Assembly (NCBI RefSeq): GCF_030372105.1
Contig: NZ_JAUDBQ010000001.1
Span: 1 to 64,000, forward strand
Reading direction: 5' to 3'
Source: Cellulomonas cellasea
Lineage (GTDB): Bacteria; Actinomycetota; Actinomycetes; Actinomycetales; Cellulomonadaceae
Length of the DNA: 64,000 nt
Shown here: one piece after another, positions 19,863 to 30,678 of the stretch
How positions within the stretch are numbered: position 1 is the stretch's first letter
Layout: each line of letters starts with the position of its first letter
The notes under the pieces: generated by a model
The model's input: only the letters and a program-made list of their open reading frames with translations
Told to the model about the DNA's origin: nothing
The model's database searches: none
Made by a program: the position numbers and the translations under genes

Positions 19863-21428
19863 TCAGGCGAATCCGCGCATCGTCGTGAGCAGCTCCGGAG
19901 CCCGCTTGTCGTACTGCGCGCCGCCCATCCGCACTCCCACCACCAGGATGAGGCCGCCCAGTCCCAGCGACACGACGGCCGCGAGCAGGCCCAGCCACAC
20001 CGCGCCGATGAGCACCGCCGCCACCGCGACGGCTGTGCTCGGCAGCGCCAGCAGGAGGATCCCCGCCATGCCCGCCATCTGCGAGACCATCGCCGCGGTC
20101 TGGCTGCCCTGCGGGGTGGAGAACGGGCTCTCCCCGGGCTTCGGCACGGGGTAGACGACGCGCGCCGAGATGAAGCTCGAGACCCCGGTCGCGGTGGCCA
20201 GCACCCCGAGGCTGTACCCCGCCACGGGGACGATCAGGTCCCAGCGCCCGGTCAACGCGACCACCACCACCGACATCAGCAGCGTCGCGGGCACGCCGAG
20301 CGCCAGCGACGCGCAGACCCGCCCCCACCGGTCCACGGTGCCGCGGATCGGCGCGGCGACGTGCGTCCAGAACGCCGTGCTGTCGTAGGCGACGTCCGCG
20401 GCGATGCCCCAGCCGAAGAGCAGCGCCGCGATCGGCGCCGAGAGCAGCAGCGGTGTGTCGCGCCCGCCCAGGAAGAGGAACAGCACCGGCACCAACGGGA
20501 CCAGGATCACCGCGCCGGCGTACCGGGGGTCGCGCAGCCAGTACGTCAGGCTGCGCGCGGCCACCGCGCCCACCGGCGTCGCCGGGAAGCGGTCGAACCA
20601 GCCGAGCCCGCGCGCCTGCGCGCGCGGCCCCTCACGCCGCTCCCCGCCGGTGAGCGCACGGGTCAGCGCCCTGTCCCACACCCACAGCAACGCCGCGAGC
20701 GTCGCCAGCCCGATGGCGAGCTTCGCGACCGCGGGACCCCAGTGCCCCGCGGCGACGTCGACGGCGAGCGCCCACGGCGCCCCGAACGGCGTCCAGCCGA
20801 GCGTCAGCGCGACCTCCGGGAAAGCGCCCGACATGCTCTCCAGCCCGCTGCCCACCGCGCCCATGATCGGCCCCAGCAGGAACATCGGGATCAGCACCGC
20901 GATCGTGGCGAGCTCACGCACCTTGCGACGCGTGACCAAGGGAGCCAGCGCCGTGGTCGTGGCGCGCGAGCCGACGACGCACAGCGCCACCGCGAGCACC
21001 GCGCCCACGAGCCCTGCCGCGACAGCCGCGGGCGCCCGCCACCACACCGCGGCGGACGTCAGCGCCACCAGCACCGTCACCAGGCCGGGAATGCCCACCA
21101 GGCCCGCGAGCGAGAGCCCGGCCAGCAGCGAGCGCCGCGGCACGGAGAACGTCGTGAACCGCTGCGGGTCGAGCGTCGCGTCCACCCCGAAGGCGACGAG
21201 CGGGACGACCCACCAGCCCAGCACCAGGAGGCTCCCGCCCAGCAGCAGGACAGTCGCGGCGAGCTCCTGGTCGGACTGCACGGCCAACGCCACCAGGCCC
21301 ACCAACAGCAACGCCGCCAAGCCCAGGCCGTACATGAGCCCGACGATCAGGCCGACGACCTGCCATGCCGACCGGCGCAACCCGTTGCGCAGCAGCGCGA
21401 CCTTCAGCGAGACGAGGTGCGCAACCAC
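19863..21428 (-). CDS. ABC-2-like exporter membrane subunit
   Basis: A 521-residue integral membrane protein with roughly ten to twelve hydrophobic segments spread over its length and no signal peptide. It starts at GTG 21428 behind GGAGGG and overlaps the ATPase gene by 25 bp, so the pair forms one transporter. The central cytoplasmic part (about residues 240-275) is basic. Sequence motifs do not reveal a substrate. Actinobacterial pairs of this kind are usually annotated as ABC-2 type exporters. Confidence 0.75.
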   Translation of the reverse strand: MVAHLVSLKVALLRNGLRRSAWQVVGLIVGLMYGLGLAALLLVGLVALAVQSDQELAATVLLLGGSLLVLGWWVVPLVAFGVDATLDPQRFTTFSVPRRSLLAGLSLAGLVGIPGLVTVLVALTSAAVWWRAPAAVAAGLVGAVLAVALCVVGSRATTTALAPLVTRRKVRELATIAVLIPMFLLGPIMGAVGSGLESMSGAFPEVALTLGWTPFGAPWALAVDVAAGHWGPAVAKLAIGLATLAALLWVWDRALTRALTGGERREGPRAQARGLGWFDRFPATPVGAVAARSLTYWLRDPRYAGAVILVPLVPVLFLFLGGRDTPLLLSAPIAALLFGWGIAADVAYDSTAFWTHVAAPIRGTVDRWGRVCASLALGVPATLLMSVVVVALTGRWDLIVPVAGYSLGVLATATGVSSFISARVVYPVPKPGESPFSTPQGSQTAAMVSQMAGMAGILLLALPSTAVAVAAVLIGAVWLGLLAAVVSLGLGGLILVVGVRMGGAQYDKRAPELLTTMRGFA

Positions 21429-22264
21429 GCGAGGCCCTCCCCCGTGCTCCGGCCGCCGACGAGCTCCACGAACCGGTCCTCGAGGCTCGCGCCCGCGCGC
21501 ACGTCGTCCACGGTGCCCGCCGCCAGCACATGGCCGTTCGCGATCACCGCGACGTGGTCGCACATGCGCTGCACCAGGTCCATCACATGCGAGGACACGA
21601 TCACCGTGCCGCCCGAGGCGACGTACGACGTGAGGATCTCGCGGATGTTCGCCGCCGAGACCGGGTCGACCGCCTCGAACGGCTCGTCGAGCACCAGCAC
21701 GCGAGGGGCGTGCACGATGGCGCAGGCCAGCGCGATCTTCTTGGTCATGCCCGCGGAGTACTCGACCACCAGCGTGCGGGCGTCGGCCGTCAGGTCCAGG
21801 GCCGCCAGCAGGTCGGTGGCGCGCGCGGCGACCGTCTCCCGGTCCAGCCCGTGCAGCAGGCCCGCGTACGTCACCAGCTGCTCGCCGGTGAGCCGGTCGA
21901 ACAGCCGCACGCCATCCGGCAGGACGCCCAGCAGCGACTTGCCCTTCACCGGGTCCGCCCACAGGTCCTGGCCGAGCACCATCACCTGGCCGAAGTCGGG
22001 GCGCAGCAGGCCCGTGGCCATCGACAGCGATGTCGTCTTGCCGGCGCCGTTCGGGCCCACCAACCCGTAGAACGAGCCAGCGGGAACGGTCAGGTCGATG
22101 CCGGCGACGGCGATCTTGGAGCCGAACTTCTTCCACAGGCCGCGCAGTTCCAGCGCGGCGGGAGCGGCTGAGGCGCCCGTGAGTCCCGTCGACGCCGGGG
22201 CGTCGGCGACGGGGGCGGGCGGCTGCGGCGGGGCGGGCTCGTGGGCGGCGGTGCTCTCGGTCAC
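21404..22264 (-). CDS. ABC exporter ATP-binding subunit
   Basis: A 286-residue ATPase with a Pro/Ala-rich N-terminal tail of about 37 residues before the nucleotide-binding domain. The P-loop GPNGAGKT is at 70-77. The signature is the divergent VEYSAGMTKK, and VLVLDEPFEAVD and SSH follow (Walker B, H-loop). This pattern is typical of ABC-2 exporters. GTG 22264 lies in a 75-bp divergent gap with rmuC. It pairs with the overlapping membrane subunit. Confidence 0.88.
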   Translation of the reverse strand: MTESTAAHEPAPPQPPAPVADAPASTGLTGASAAPAALELRGLWKKFGSKIAVAGIDLTVPAGSFYGLVGPNGAGKTTSLSMATGLLRPDFGQVMVLGQDLWADPVKGKSLLGVLPDGVRLFDRLTGEQLVTYAGLLHGLDRETVAARATDLLAALDLTADARTLVVEYSAGMTKKIALACAIVHAPRVLVLDEPFEAVDPVSAANIREILTSYVASGGTVIVSSHVMDLVQRMCDHVAVIANGHVLAAGTVDDVRAGASLEDRFVELVGGRSTGEGLAWLRTSSR

Positions 22265-22339
22265 GTGGTCAGGCTAGTGGGGCGCTCGACGGGCCGTCCG
22301 CGGTTCCGGCGTGTGGGCGGTCCGTGACACGGTGACGCC

Positions 22340-23653
22340 ATGGACATCTTGGCTGTGCTGCTCGCGCTCGTCGTCGGTGTGCTCGGGGGCGCGTTCGCCG
22401 CGAGCAGGCGCTCTGCCGCCCAGCTGCGGACCGCGCAGGTGGACACGGCCCGCGCGCAGGCGCAGCTCGCCGCCGAGCGGGATGCGCACGCCGAACGGCT
22501 CGCCGGTGTCCGCGAGGACCAGCAGCGGCTCTCCGAGCAGTTCCGCGCCCTGGCCGCCGACGCGCTGACCAGCAACAACGAGCAGTTCCTCGCACTCGCC
22601 CATCAGCGGCTGGCGGCGAGCCAGCAGTCGCAAGTCGGGGAGCTGGCGCAGCGCGAGCAGGCGGTGCGCGCGATGGTGGAGCCGCTGAGCCGCACCCTCG
22701 ACGCGGTGCGCCACGAGCTGACCACCGCCGAGAAGGCCCGGCTCGAGGGGCAGGCGGCGCTCGGCGAGCAGGTGCGGGCGATGCGCGCCTCGTCCGAGCA
22801 GCTCCGCGCCGAGACGTCCCAGCTCGTCACGGCGCTGCGCTCCTCGCAGGTGCGCGGGCGGTGGGGCGAGCAGCAGCTCCGGCGCGTGGTGGAGTCGGCC
22901 GGGATGCTCGCGAACGTCGACTTCGTCGAGCAGGACCAGGTGCGCACCGACGACGGCCTGCTGCGACCCGACATGGTGGTCAAGCTCGCCGGGGGGAAGA
23001 ACGTGGTGGTCGACGCGAAGGTCGCCTTCCTCGGCTTCCTCGAGGCGAGCCAGGCCGCCGACGAGTCCGTCCGGGCGGCCCGGCTCAAGGCCCACGCCCG
23101 GCATGTGCGGGCGCATGTCGACGACCTCGCCGCCAAGCGGTACTGGGACCAGTTCGCCCCGGCCCCCGAATTCGTCGTCATGTTCGTGCCGGCCGAGGCG
23201 TTCCTGCACGCGGCCGTCGAGGAGGACCCGACGATCGTCGAGCACGCCTTCGAGCGCAACGTCGTCATCGCCACGCCCATGACGCTGCTCGCGATGCTCC
23301 GCACCATCGCCTACGCCTGGCGTCAGGACGCCCTCGCGTCCAACGCCCAGCAGGTGCTCACCCTCGGCAAGGAGCTGCACGGGCGGCTGGCGACGATGGG
23401 ATCCCACCTGGCCAAGCTCGGCCGGTCCATCGACGCGGCCGCGGGCGCGTACAACCAGACGGTGTCCTCGCTGGAGACTCGTGTGCTGGTGAGCGCCCGC
23501 CGGTTCGCCGACCTGCGGGTCGTCGACGGCGACCTGGCCACGCCGCCCGCCGCCAACCCCCAGCTCAGCGCCGTCAGCGCACCCGAGCTGCTCGCCTCCG
23601 CGAGCGAGCGCTACGTCGCCCTCGACGAGCTCGACAGCGCCGCCGGGCGCTGA
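22340..23653 (+). CDS. rmuC: DNA recombination protein RmuC
   Basis: A 437-residue protein with one N-terminal membrane anchor (about residues 2-20), a long Ala/Gln/Glu-rich coiled coil (about 25-165) and the RmuC nuclease-like domain. The domain contains RGRWGEQQLRRVVESAGM, DMVVKLAGGKNVVVDAKV and ATPMTLLAMLRTIAYAWRQ, all characteristic. E. coli RmuC limits inversions at short inverted repeats. It stands alone, divergent from the ABC exporter and convergent with ispH. Confidence 0.92.
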   Translation: MDILAVLLALVVGVLGGAFAASRRSAAQLRTAQVDTARAQAQLAAERDAHAERLAGVREDQQRLSEQFRALAADALTSNNEQFLALAHQRLAASQQSQVGELAQREQAVRAMVEPLSRTLDAVRHELTTAEKARLEGQAALGEQVRAMRASSEQLRAETSQLVTALRSSQVRGRWGEQQLRRVVESAGMLANVDFVEQDQVRTDDGLLRPDMVVKLAGGKNVVVDAKVAFLGFLEASQAADESVRAARLKAHARHVRAHVDDLAAKRYWDQFAPAPEFVVMFVPAEAFLHAAVEEDPTIVEHAFERNVVIATPMTLLAMLRTIAYAWRQDALASNAQQVLTLGKELHGRLATMGSHLAKLGRSIDAAAGAYNQTVSSLETRVLVSARRFADLRVVDGDLATPPAANPQLSAVSAPELLASASERYVALDELDSAAGR

Positions 23654-23654
23654 C

Positions 23655-23688
23655 CCGCCCGCCGCCCGGAGAGCTAGGCGGCGGGCGG
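23655..23688. terminator. Bidirectional hairpin between rmuC and ispH
   Basis: Perfect 12-bp arms (23655-23666 and 23677-23688) with a 10-base loop lie directly after the rmuC stop and 36 bases beyond the ispH stop. The orientation suits both convergent genes. Confidence 0.7.
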
Positions 23689-23723
23689 ATCAGCGTTGTT
23701 CGAGAATCAGCGCTGTTCGGGCA

Positions 23724-24755
23724 TCAGAGCGGCTGGATGCTCAGGTCGCGGCGCGAGCCCCGGCGCGGGGTGCTCACATTGACGCCCATCCGCTTGAGGT
23801 CCGAGGCCAGTTCGCGCGGCAGCGAGAACATCAGGTCCTCGGTGGCCGTGCGGACCTCCTCGACCTCGCCGAAGCCGTGCTCGGCCAGCAGGTCCAGCAC
23901 GTCGCGGACCAGGATCTCGGGCACCGACGCGCCGGAGGTGAGGCCCACAGTGGTGGCGCCCTCCAGCCAGGCGGGGTCGATCTCGGCGGCGCGGTCCACC
24001 CGGTAGGACGAGCGGGCCCCGGCGTCCAGGGCCACCTCGACCAGGCGCACCGAGTTCGACGAGTTCGCCGAGCCCACGGTGATGACCACGTCGCAGTCCG
24101 GCGCCAGCTTCTTCACTGCGACCTGGCGGTTCTGGGTGGCGTAGCAGATGTCGTCCGAGGGCGGGTCCTGCAGCGTCGGGAACCGCTCGCGCAGCCGCCG
24201 CACCGTCTCCATCGTCTCGTCCACGGACAGCGTGGTCTGCGAGATCCACACCACCTTGTCCGGGTCGCGGACCACCACGTCGTCGACGTCCGCCGGGGAG
24301 TTGACCACCTGGATGTGCTCGGGGGCCTCGCCCTGCGTGCCCTCGACCTCCTCGTGGCCGGTGTGCCCGATCAGCAGGATGTCGTAGTCGTCGGAGGCGA
24401 ACCGCACGGCCTCCTTGTGCACCTTGGTCACCAGCGGGCAGGTCGCGTCGATGGTCTGCAAGGAGCGCTCGGCCGCCGCGGCGTGCACCGCCGGGGAGAC
24501 GCCGTGCGCGGAGAACACGACCCGGGCGCCCTCGGGCACCTCGTCGGTCTCATCCACGAAAATCGCGCCGCGGGCCGCGAGGGTCTCCACGACGTACTTG
24601 TTGTGCACGATCTCCTTGCGCACGTAGATCGGGGCGCCGTAGTGGTCGAGGGCTTTCTCGACGGCGATGACGGCACGGTCGACTCCGGCGCAGTAGCCGC
24701 GTGGCGCGGCCAGCAGCACACGCTTGCGAACGGGCGAGGGCAACGAGGTGGTCAC
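23724..24755 (-). CDS. ispH: 4-hydroxy-3-methylbut-2-enyl diphosphate reductase
   Basis: The last enzyme of the MEP isoprenoid pathway, converting HMBPP to IPP and DMAPP with a 4Fe-4S cluster. The three cluster cysteines are present at Cys22 (GYCAG), Cys106 (DATCPLV) and Cys204 ([11 protein letters not shown]). HGVSP (84-88) and GHTGHEE (130-136) supply the usual active-site histidines. GTG 24755 gives 343 residues, normal length. It is divergent from xseA, the same arrangement recalled for mycobacterial ispH and xseAB. Its products feed the Z-isoprenyl synthase at 45.8 kb. Confidence 0.96.
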   Translation of the reverse strand: MTTSLPSPVRKRVLLAAPRGYCAGVDRAVIAVEKALDHYGAPIYVRKEIVHNKYVVETLAARGAIFVDETDEVPEGARVVFSAHGVSPAVHAAAAERSLQTIDATCPLVTKVHKEAVRFASDDYDILLIGHTGHEEVEGTQGEAPEHIQVVNSPADVDDVVVRDPDKVVWISQTTLSVDETMETVRRLRERFPTLQDPPSDDICYATQNRQVAVKKLAPDCDVVITVGSANSSNSVRLVEVALDAGARSSYRVDRAAEIDPAWLEGATTVGLTSGASVPEILVRDVLDLLAEHGFGEVEEVRTATEDLMFSLPRELASDLKRMGVNVSTPRRGSRRDLSIQPL

Positions 24756-24950
24756 GCCCGCCAGTCTAGGCAGGCCCCGTGACCACCCGCCCCGCCCGGC
24801 GCCGCCCCGCCACAGACCCGTCACCAGCCCACCGCGTCTCCCAGGCCGCCGTGGCCGGCATCGGCGTGCGGCGGCCGCTGCCGGGCATGTCTCCGGCGCA
24901 TGACAGGCTGGTCGGGTGCAGATCAGGAACACGGGACAGGGGCGTGACGC

Positions 24951-26234
24951 ATGAGCGCGGGCGAGGGCCAGGCCGGCGGCGGGCTCCCCGCGAGGGCGCT
25001 GGACACCACGGCGGAGAACCCGTGGCCGGTGCGGTTGCTGTCGTCGAAGATCGCCGACTACGTGGCGCGGATGGCCCCCGTGTGGGTCGAGGGCCAGGTG
25101 GTGCAGCTCAACCGGCGCCCCGGCTCGGGCATCGCGTTCCTCACGCTGCGTGACACCGACGCGGACATGTCCCTGCCGGTGTCGATGCCTGCGGGGGTGC
25201 TGGCCGCCGCGACGACGTCGGTGCAGGAGGGCGCGCATGTGGTGGTGCACGCCAAGCCGGTGTTCTGGACGAAGCGCGGCACGCTCCAACTCAACGCGGA
25301 CGCGGTGCGGGCGATCGGCGTGGGGGAACTGCTGGCCCGCATCGAGCACCTCAAGCGCGTGCTCGCCGCGGAGGGGCTGTTCGACGCGGACCGGAAGGTA
25401 GCGCTGCCGTTCCTGCCCCGTGTGGTCGGCCTGGTGTGCGGGCGCGAGTCGAAAGCCGAGCATGACGTGGTGGTGAACGCCCGGGCCCGCTGGCCGCAGG
25501 TCGAGTTCGTCATCCGCGAGGTCGCGGTGCAGGGCGTGGGCGCCGTCGCGCAGGTCAGCGCGGCCATCGCCGAGCTCGACGCGCGCCCCGACGTCGAGGT
25601 GATCGTGGTGGCCCGCGGCGGTGGCGCCGTGGAGGACCTGCTCCCGTTCAGCAACGAGACGCTGGTCCGCGCCGCGGCGGCCTGCCGCACCCCGCTGGTC
25701 AGCGCCATCGGCCACGAGACGGACACGCCGCTGCTGGACCTGGTCGCCGACTACCGGGCGTCCACCCCCACCGACGCGGCCAAGCGGATCGTGCCCGACG
25801 TGGGCGAGGAGCGGGCCCGGCTGACGCAGGCCCGGGGCCGGATGCGCGCGGCGCTGACGCACCGGGTGGTGCGGGAGCGCGCCGGGTTGGAGGCGTTGCG
25901 CTCGCGCCCGGTGCTCGCGCAGCCCGGGACGCTCGTCGACATGCGCGAGCATGACGTGCACCGTGCGCGGGACACCGCCCGGCGTTCGCTGGACCTGCTG
26001 CTGAGCCGCGCGGCGGGGCAGACCGAGCGGCTCGCGGCGCAGGTGCGCGCGCTGTCGCCCGCGGCGACCCTCGAGCGCGGTTACGCGGTGGTGCAGCGCG
26101 GTGATGGCGCCGTGGTCCGCGACCCCGCGGAGGTCGCGGAAGGGGACGCTCTGCGGGTGCGGGTGGCCCTCGGCGAGTTGCGCGCGGCGGTGACCTCGAC
26201 AGAGGTTCGCGGGACGTCGGCGGCGGCTGGTTGA
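24951..26234 (+). CDS. xseA: Exodeoxyribonuclease VII large subunit
   Basis: A 427-residue catalytic subunit of ExoVII, which degrades single-stranded DNA in both directions. After a 20-residue tail, [28 protein letters not shown] opens the N-terminal OB-fold (about 25-115). The catalytic domain follows, with [18 protein letters not shown] and [17 protein letters not shown] as landmarks. A coiled-coil region leads to the conserved LERGYAVV segment near the C-terminus. It is the first gene of xseA-xseB-pfkB, divergent from ispH across a 195-bp gap. Confidence 0.95.
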   Translation: MSAGEGQAGGGLPARALDTTAENPWPVRLLSSKIADYVARMAPVWVEGQVVQLNRRPGSGIAFLTLRDTDADMSLPVSMPAGVLAAATTSVQEGAHVVVHAKPVFWTKRGTLQLNADAVRAIGVGELLARIEHLKRVLAAEGLFDADRKVALPFLPRVVGLVCGRESKAEHDVVVNARARWPQVEFVIREVAVQGVGAVAQVSAAIAELDARPDVEVIVVARGGGAVEDLLPFSNETLVRAAAACRTPLVSAIGHETDTPLLDLVADYRASTPTDAAKRIVPDVGEERARLTQARGRMRAALTHRVVRERAGLEALRSRPVLAQPGTLVDMREHDVHRARDTARRSLDLLLSRAAGQTERLAAQVRALSPAATLERGYAVVQRGDGAVVRDPAEVAEGDALRVRVALGELRAAVTSTEVRGTSAAAG

Positions 26235-26242
26235 CTGGTCCC

Positions 26243-26509
26243 GTGCCGAAGACCACTGCCTCCGAGTCCCCCGCCCCCGACGACGCCCTCGCCGCGCTGA
26301 GCTACGAGGAGGCGCGTGACGAGCTGATCGCCGTCGTCGCCCGGCTCGAGGCCGGCGGCGCCAGCTTGGAGGAGTCGCTCCTGCTGTGGGAGCGCGGCGA
26401 GGCGCTGGCGAACCGCTGCCAGCAGTGGCTAGACGGCGCCCGTGAGCGCCTCTCGGCCGCGCAGGGCCTGGACCGCCCGGCCGACGCCGACGAGGAGGAC
26501 GCGCGATGA
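26243..26509 (+). CDS. xseB: Exodeoxyribonuclease VII small subunit
   Basis: An 88-residue helical protein that binds Xse[46 protein letters not shown] is the XseB signature. I use GTG 26243 (MPKTTASE). A TTG at 26231 overlapping the xseA stop (TTGA) would add four residues and cannot be excluded. The acidic C-terminus ends in a 4-bp overlap with the sugar kinase gene. Confidence 0.92.
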   Translation: MPKTTASESPAPDDALAALSYEEARDELIAVVARLEAGGASLEESLLLWERGEALANRCQQWLDGARERLSAAQGLDRPADADEEDAR

Positions 26510-27441
26510 GCCCGGCACCCGGTCGCGCGCTGGTGGTCGGCGAGGCCCTCGTCGACGTGGTGCGCCGCCCTGACGGCACGATCGGCGAGCACGTCGGCGG
26601 CAGCCCCGCCAACGTCGCCCTCGGCCTGGCCAGGCTCGGCCGGGCCGCGGAGCTGCTCACCTGGATCGGGCCCGACGCGTACGGCGCGTTGGTGAACCGC
26701 CACCTCGACGCCTCGGGCGTCCGGGTGCTGCAGGGCGCCGAGTCGGCGATCTCGACCTCCATCGCGACGGCGACCCTCGACGAGGAGGGCGTCGCCACCT
26801 ACGACTTCGACCTCGACTGGAATCTCCCCAGCACCTGGGAGGAGTCGCCGGAGCCGCCGCTGGTGCTGCACACCGGCTCGATCGCGGCAGTGCTCGAGCC
26901 TGGGGCGGCGAAGGTCGCGCGGCTCGTCGAGGCCCGGCGCCCGACGTCGACCATCACCTACGACCCGAACCTGCGCCCCGCCCTGATGGGCTCCCCCGAG
27001 CAGGCGCTGCCGGTGGTCGAGGCGCTGGTGCTGCAGTCCGACGTGGTGAAGGTCAGCGACGAGGACCTCGCGTGGCTGCTGCCCGGCATCGCCCCCGCGG
27101 AGATCGCCGAGGAGTGGACCCGCCGCGGCCCGTCGCTCGTGGTCGTCACCCACGGCGGCAAGGGCGCGTTCGCGTCGACCAACTCCGGGGCACGGCTGAT
27201 GGTGGCCGCCCCGACGGTCACGGTGGCGGACACCGTGGGCGCCGGGGACTCGTTCATGTCCGGGCTCATCGACGGGCTGTGGAGTGCCGGGCTGCTGGGC
27301 GCCGAGCGCCGGGACGCGCTGCGCGACGTGCCGCCGGAGACGGTGGAGGCCATCCTGGAACGGTGCGCGAGGATCGCGGCGATCACCGTGTCGCGGCCGG
27401 GCGCCAACCCGCCGACGGCTGCCGAGCTCGGCGAGGGCTGA
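26506..27441 (+). CDS. PfkB-family carbohydrate kinase (fructokinase-like)
   Basis: A 311-residue ribokinase-fold sugar kinase. [16 protein letters not shown] is the N-terminal PfkB signature, and [16 protein letters not shown] (242-257) is the second, with catalytic Asp248. The sequence resembles fructokinases, but the sugar is not proven. It is translationally coupled to xseB (4-bp overlap), an unusual functional mix that may reflect simple operon growth. The last codons and stop lie in a 16-bp tandem repeat that continues past the gene. Confidence 0.88.
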   Translation: MSPAPGRALVVGEALVDVVRRPDGTIGEHVGGSPANVALGLARLGRAAELLTWIGPDAYGALVNRHLDASGVRVLQGAESAISTSIATATLDEEGVATYDFDLDWNLPSTWEESPEPPLVLHTGSIAAVLEPGAAKVARLVEARRPTSTITYDPNLRPALMGSPEQALPVVEALVLQSDVVKVSDEDLAWLLPGIAPAEIAEEWTRRGPSLVVVTHGGKGAFASTNSGARLMVAAPTVTVADTVGAGDSFMSGLIDGLWSAGLLGAERRDALRDVPPETVEAILERCARIAAITVSRPGANPPTAAELGEG

Positions 27442-27471
27442 GCTCGGCGAAGGCTGAGCTCGGCGAAGGCT
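27424..27471 (+). repeat. Three tandem 16-bp repeats across the kinase stop codon
   Basis: GAGCTCGGCGAGGGCT, then two identical copies of GAGCTCGGCGAAGGCT, run head to tail from 27424 to 27471. The first copy encodes the C-terminus ELGEG and its junction supplies the TGA stop. A partial fourth copy (GAGGTC) follows. This looks like recent slippage duplication. Confidence 0.9.
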
Positions 27472-27524
27472 GAGGTCAGTCGACGACGGCTGGGCTCCAT
27501 CGACGAAGGGGACGGTGCACTGCG

Positions 27525-27881
27525 ATGACCGATGACGTCGAGGCGTACTTCGCCTCCGCACCCGAGCCCCATCGGACGACGCTGCTGGCCATGCGCGCCA
27601 CACTCGCCGAGCTGCTCCCCGAGGCGGTCGAGACGATCTCCTACGGCCTGCCGACCTTCACCGTGGGCGGCAAGGGCGTGGCGGGGATCGGCTTCGCGGC
27701 CCGGCACTGCCAGTACCTGCCGATGAGCGGCGCCGTGACGACCACCCTGGCGGACCAGTTGACGGGGTACTCCACGTCGAAGGGCGCCGTGCGAGTGCCC
27801 GTGGACGCGCCGCTTCCGCGCGAGCTCCTCGCCGCGCTCGTCGAGGCCCGGCTGACGGAGATCGCGGCGAAGCGCGGCTGA
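27525..27881 (+). CDS. DUF1801/YdhG-like small protein
   Basis: A 118-residue protein of the DUF1801 fold (frataxin-like), with the usual N-terminus VEAYFASAPEPHRTTLLAMRATLAELLPEAVETISYGLPTF and central CQYLPMSGAV. Relatives such as Bacillus FraH/YdhG have been proposed as iron chaperones, but most members are uncharacterised. ATG 27525 has AAGGGGA about 13 bases upstream. It converges on the GH15 gene with a 42-bp gap. Confidence 0.75.
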   Translation: MTDDVEAYFASAPEPHRTTLLAMRATLAELLPEAVETISYGLPTFTVGGKGVAGIGFAARHCQYLPMSGAVTTTLADQLTGYSTSKGAVRVPVDAPLPRELLAALVEARLTEIAAKRG

Positions 27882-27923
27882 CCGGCCCCGGGTCAGCGCA
27901 GGCACGGCGGGCGCCCGGGCCGC

Positions 27924-29351
27924 TCAGCCGCGGGCGGCCAGGGCCCCGACCTGGCGCTCGTCGAGCTCGACGAGCGCCAGCAGCACCAGCGCCGACGTCC
28001 AAGACAGCGGGGCCACCTCCGCCGGTTGCCCGTTCCACAGCACCTTCTCGGGAAGCGACCCGGCGGCGGTGCGGTGCGCGTCCAGCCAGGCCAACCACCC
28101 GGTCGCCTGCACGTCGTCACCGGAGGCCGCGGCCGCGAGCGCGAACAGCGCCGTCTGCGGCGTCCACGAGATCCCGTCGCTGTGCCAGCCCTCCCCCGGC
28201 GCGAGCCCTCCGGCGGGACGGCTCATGACCACGGCGGCCCGCTCCCATGCGGCGCGGACCTCGGCGTCGGCGGGGGCGAACGGCGGCATCAGGAACGCGA
28301 CGCTCGCGTCGAGCAGCGCGCCGCCCGCATGCCGCGGGTACCCGTGCGCCGCGAAGTCCCGGTGCACGGCGCCCTCCAGCAGCGCCTCGAGAGCGGCCCC
28401 ACGGGCGGCCAGCTCACCGGTCCACTGCGCTTGGGCGCCTCGGGGCGCGGCGCCGGCCAGCTCCTGGACTGAGCGCGCCCCGAGCAGCAGGGCGCTGATC
28501 GAGCCGAGGGTGACGCCGGTCTCCGGGACCTCCCAGTAGTCCGGGCTGGGCTTGGGCGACCCGGTCATCGGGTCGATGGACGCCTCGATCGCGTCGACGG
28601 CTCGGGTGAGCGCGGGCCGCAGCCGGGAGAGCACCGACGCGCGGCCGTCCTCGGGCGCCTGCTCCAGCCACTCGGCGGCCGCCCAGAGGAACCACCCGTC
28701 GCCGTCGAGCTGGACGCCGCGGTCGTCCGGTGGCAGCCCGCTGCCGTCGGTCGCGTACCGGGCCTGGAACGTCCCGTCCGCAGACTGCAGGTCGGCCAGG
28801 TGCAGCAGGATGCGGGCTGCGTCGTCGGTGTGGCCGGTGCGGCTGAGCGCCACCGCGGCGAAGCTCGCGTCCCGCGGCCAGGTGTACCGCCAGGCGCCGT
28901 TCGGGGCGGCGAGCAGCGCGCCGTCCTCCAACAGCATGGTGTCGAGGTCGAGGAGCGCCTGCCGGGCCATGTCCTTGTGATCCTCGGGCCCGGGCACGTC
29001 GCCCGACGCGAGCCATCGGCGCTGCTCGTCCGCGAGTGCCGCTGACGCCGCGTGCTCGGCGCCGCCCTCCTGGGTCAGCAGCACGTTCGTGCCCGCGAAG
29101 CGCTGGACTGTGTCGCCCGCACGCACGGCCACCACGCCGGTGGGCGTGAGCACCGCGGTCTGCGACTTCAGCGCCCGCACGTCGAAGCGCGCGCGCTCCA
29201 CCGAGGGCGCCGGGAACCCCGCGACGATGATGACCGCGGCCAGCCCGCTGACGCCCAGCAGGCGCATGCTGGCGCGGCGGGATCCCGCCCGGTGACCAGG
29301 GGCTCCGTCCAGCGGGGCCGGAGGTGTCGATGCGCCCCGTCGCCCGCCCAT
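27924..29351 (-). CDS. Membrane-anchored glycoside hydrolase family 15-like enzyme
   Basis: A 475-residue protein with a basic N-terminus, one signal/anchor segment (about residues 31-47) and an external alpha/alpha-barrel domain. GH15 landmarks: WRYTWPRD (154-161), DYWE (271-274; Glu274 is the candidate general acid) and LPEK (Glu435, candidate base) followed by VAPLSWTSALVLLAL. GH15 includes glucoamylases, glucodextranases and trehalases. An in-frame ATG at 29267 (MRLLGVSG) is an alternative start. It follows the sugar importer ATPase by 40 bases in the same direction, so it may generate or trim the imported sugar at the cell surface. Confidence 0.8.
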   Translation of the reverse strand: MGGRRGASTPPAPLDGAPGHRAGSRRASMRLLGVSGLAAVIIVAGFPAPSVERARFDVRALKSQTAVLTPTGVVAVRAGDTVQRFAGTNVLLTQEGGAEHAASAALADEQRRWLASGDVPGPEDHKDMARQALLDLDTMLLEDGALLAAPNGAWRYTWPRDASFAAVALSRTGHTDDAARILLHLADLQSADGTFQARYATDGSGLPPDDRGVQLDGDGWFLWAAAEWLEQAPEDGRASVLSRLRPALTRAVDAIEASIDPMTGSPKPSPDYWEVPETGVTLGSISALLLGARSVQELAGAAPRGAQAQWTGELAARGAALEALLEGAVHRDFAAHGYPRHAGGALLDASVAFLMPPFAPADAEVRAAWERAAVVMSRPAGGLAPGEGWHSDGISWTPQTALFALAAAASGDDVQATGWLAWLDAHRTAAGSLPEKVLWNGQPAEVAPLSWTSALVLLALVELDERQVGALAARG

Positions 29352-29391
29352 GCGCCCCACCTTATCGACGCGGGCGCGCCCGGCCGCTCGG

Positions 29392-30648
<1,257 letters not shown>

Positions 30649-30678
30649 GTGCTTCTCCTCGAGAGGGGTGGGGCGGCG

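Noticed and set aside
27882-27923. Hairpin between the DUF1801 and GH15 genes
   Set aside because: CGGCCCCGGG and CCCGGGCCG pair imperfectly across a 20-base loop; too weak to call a terminator.
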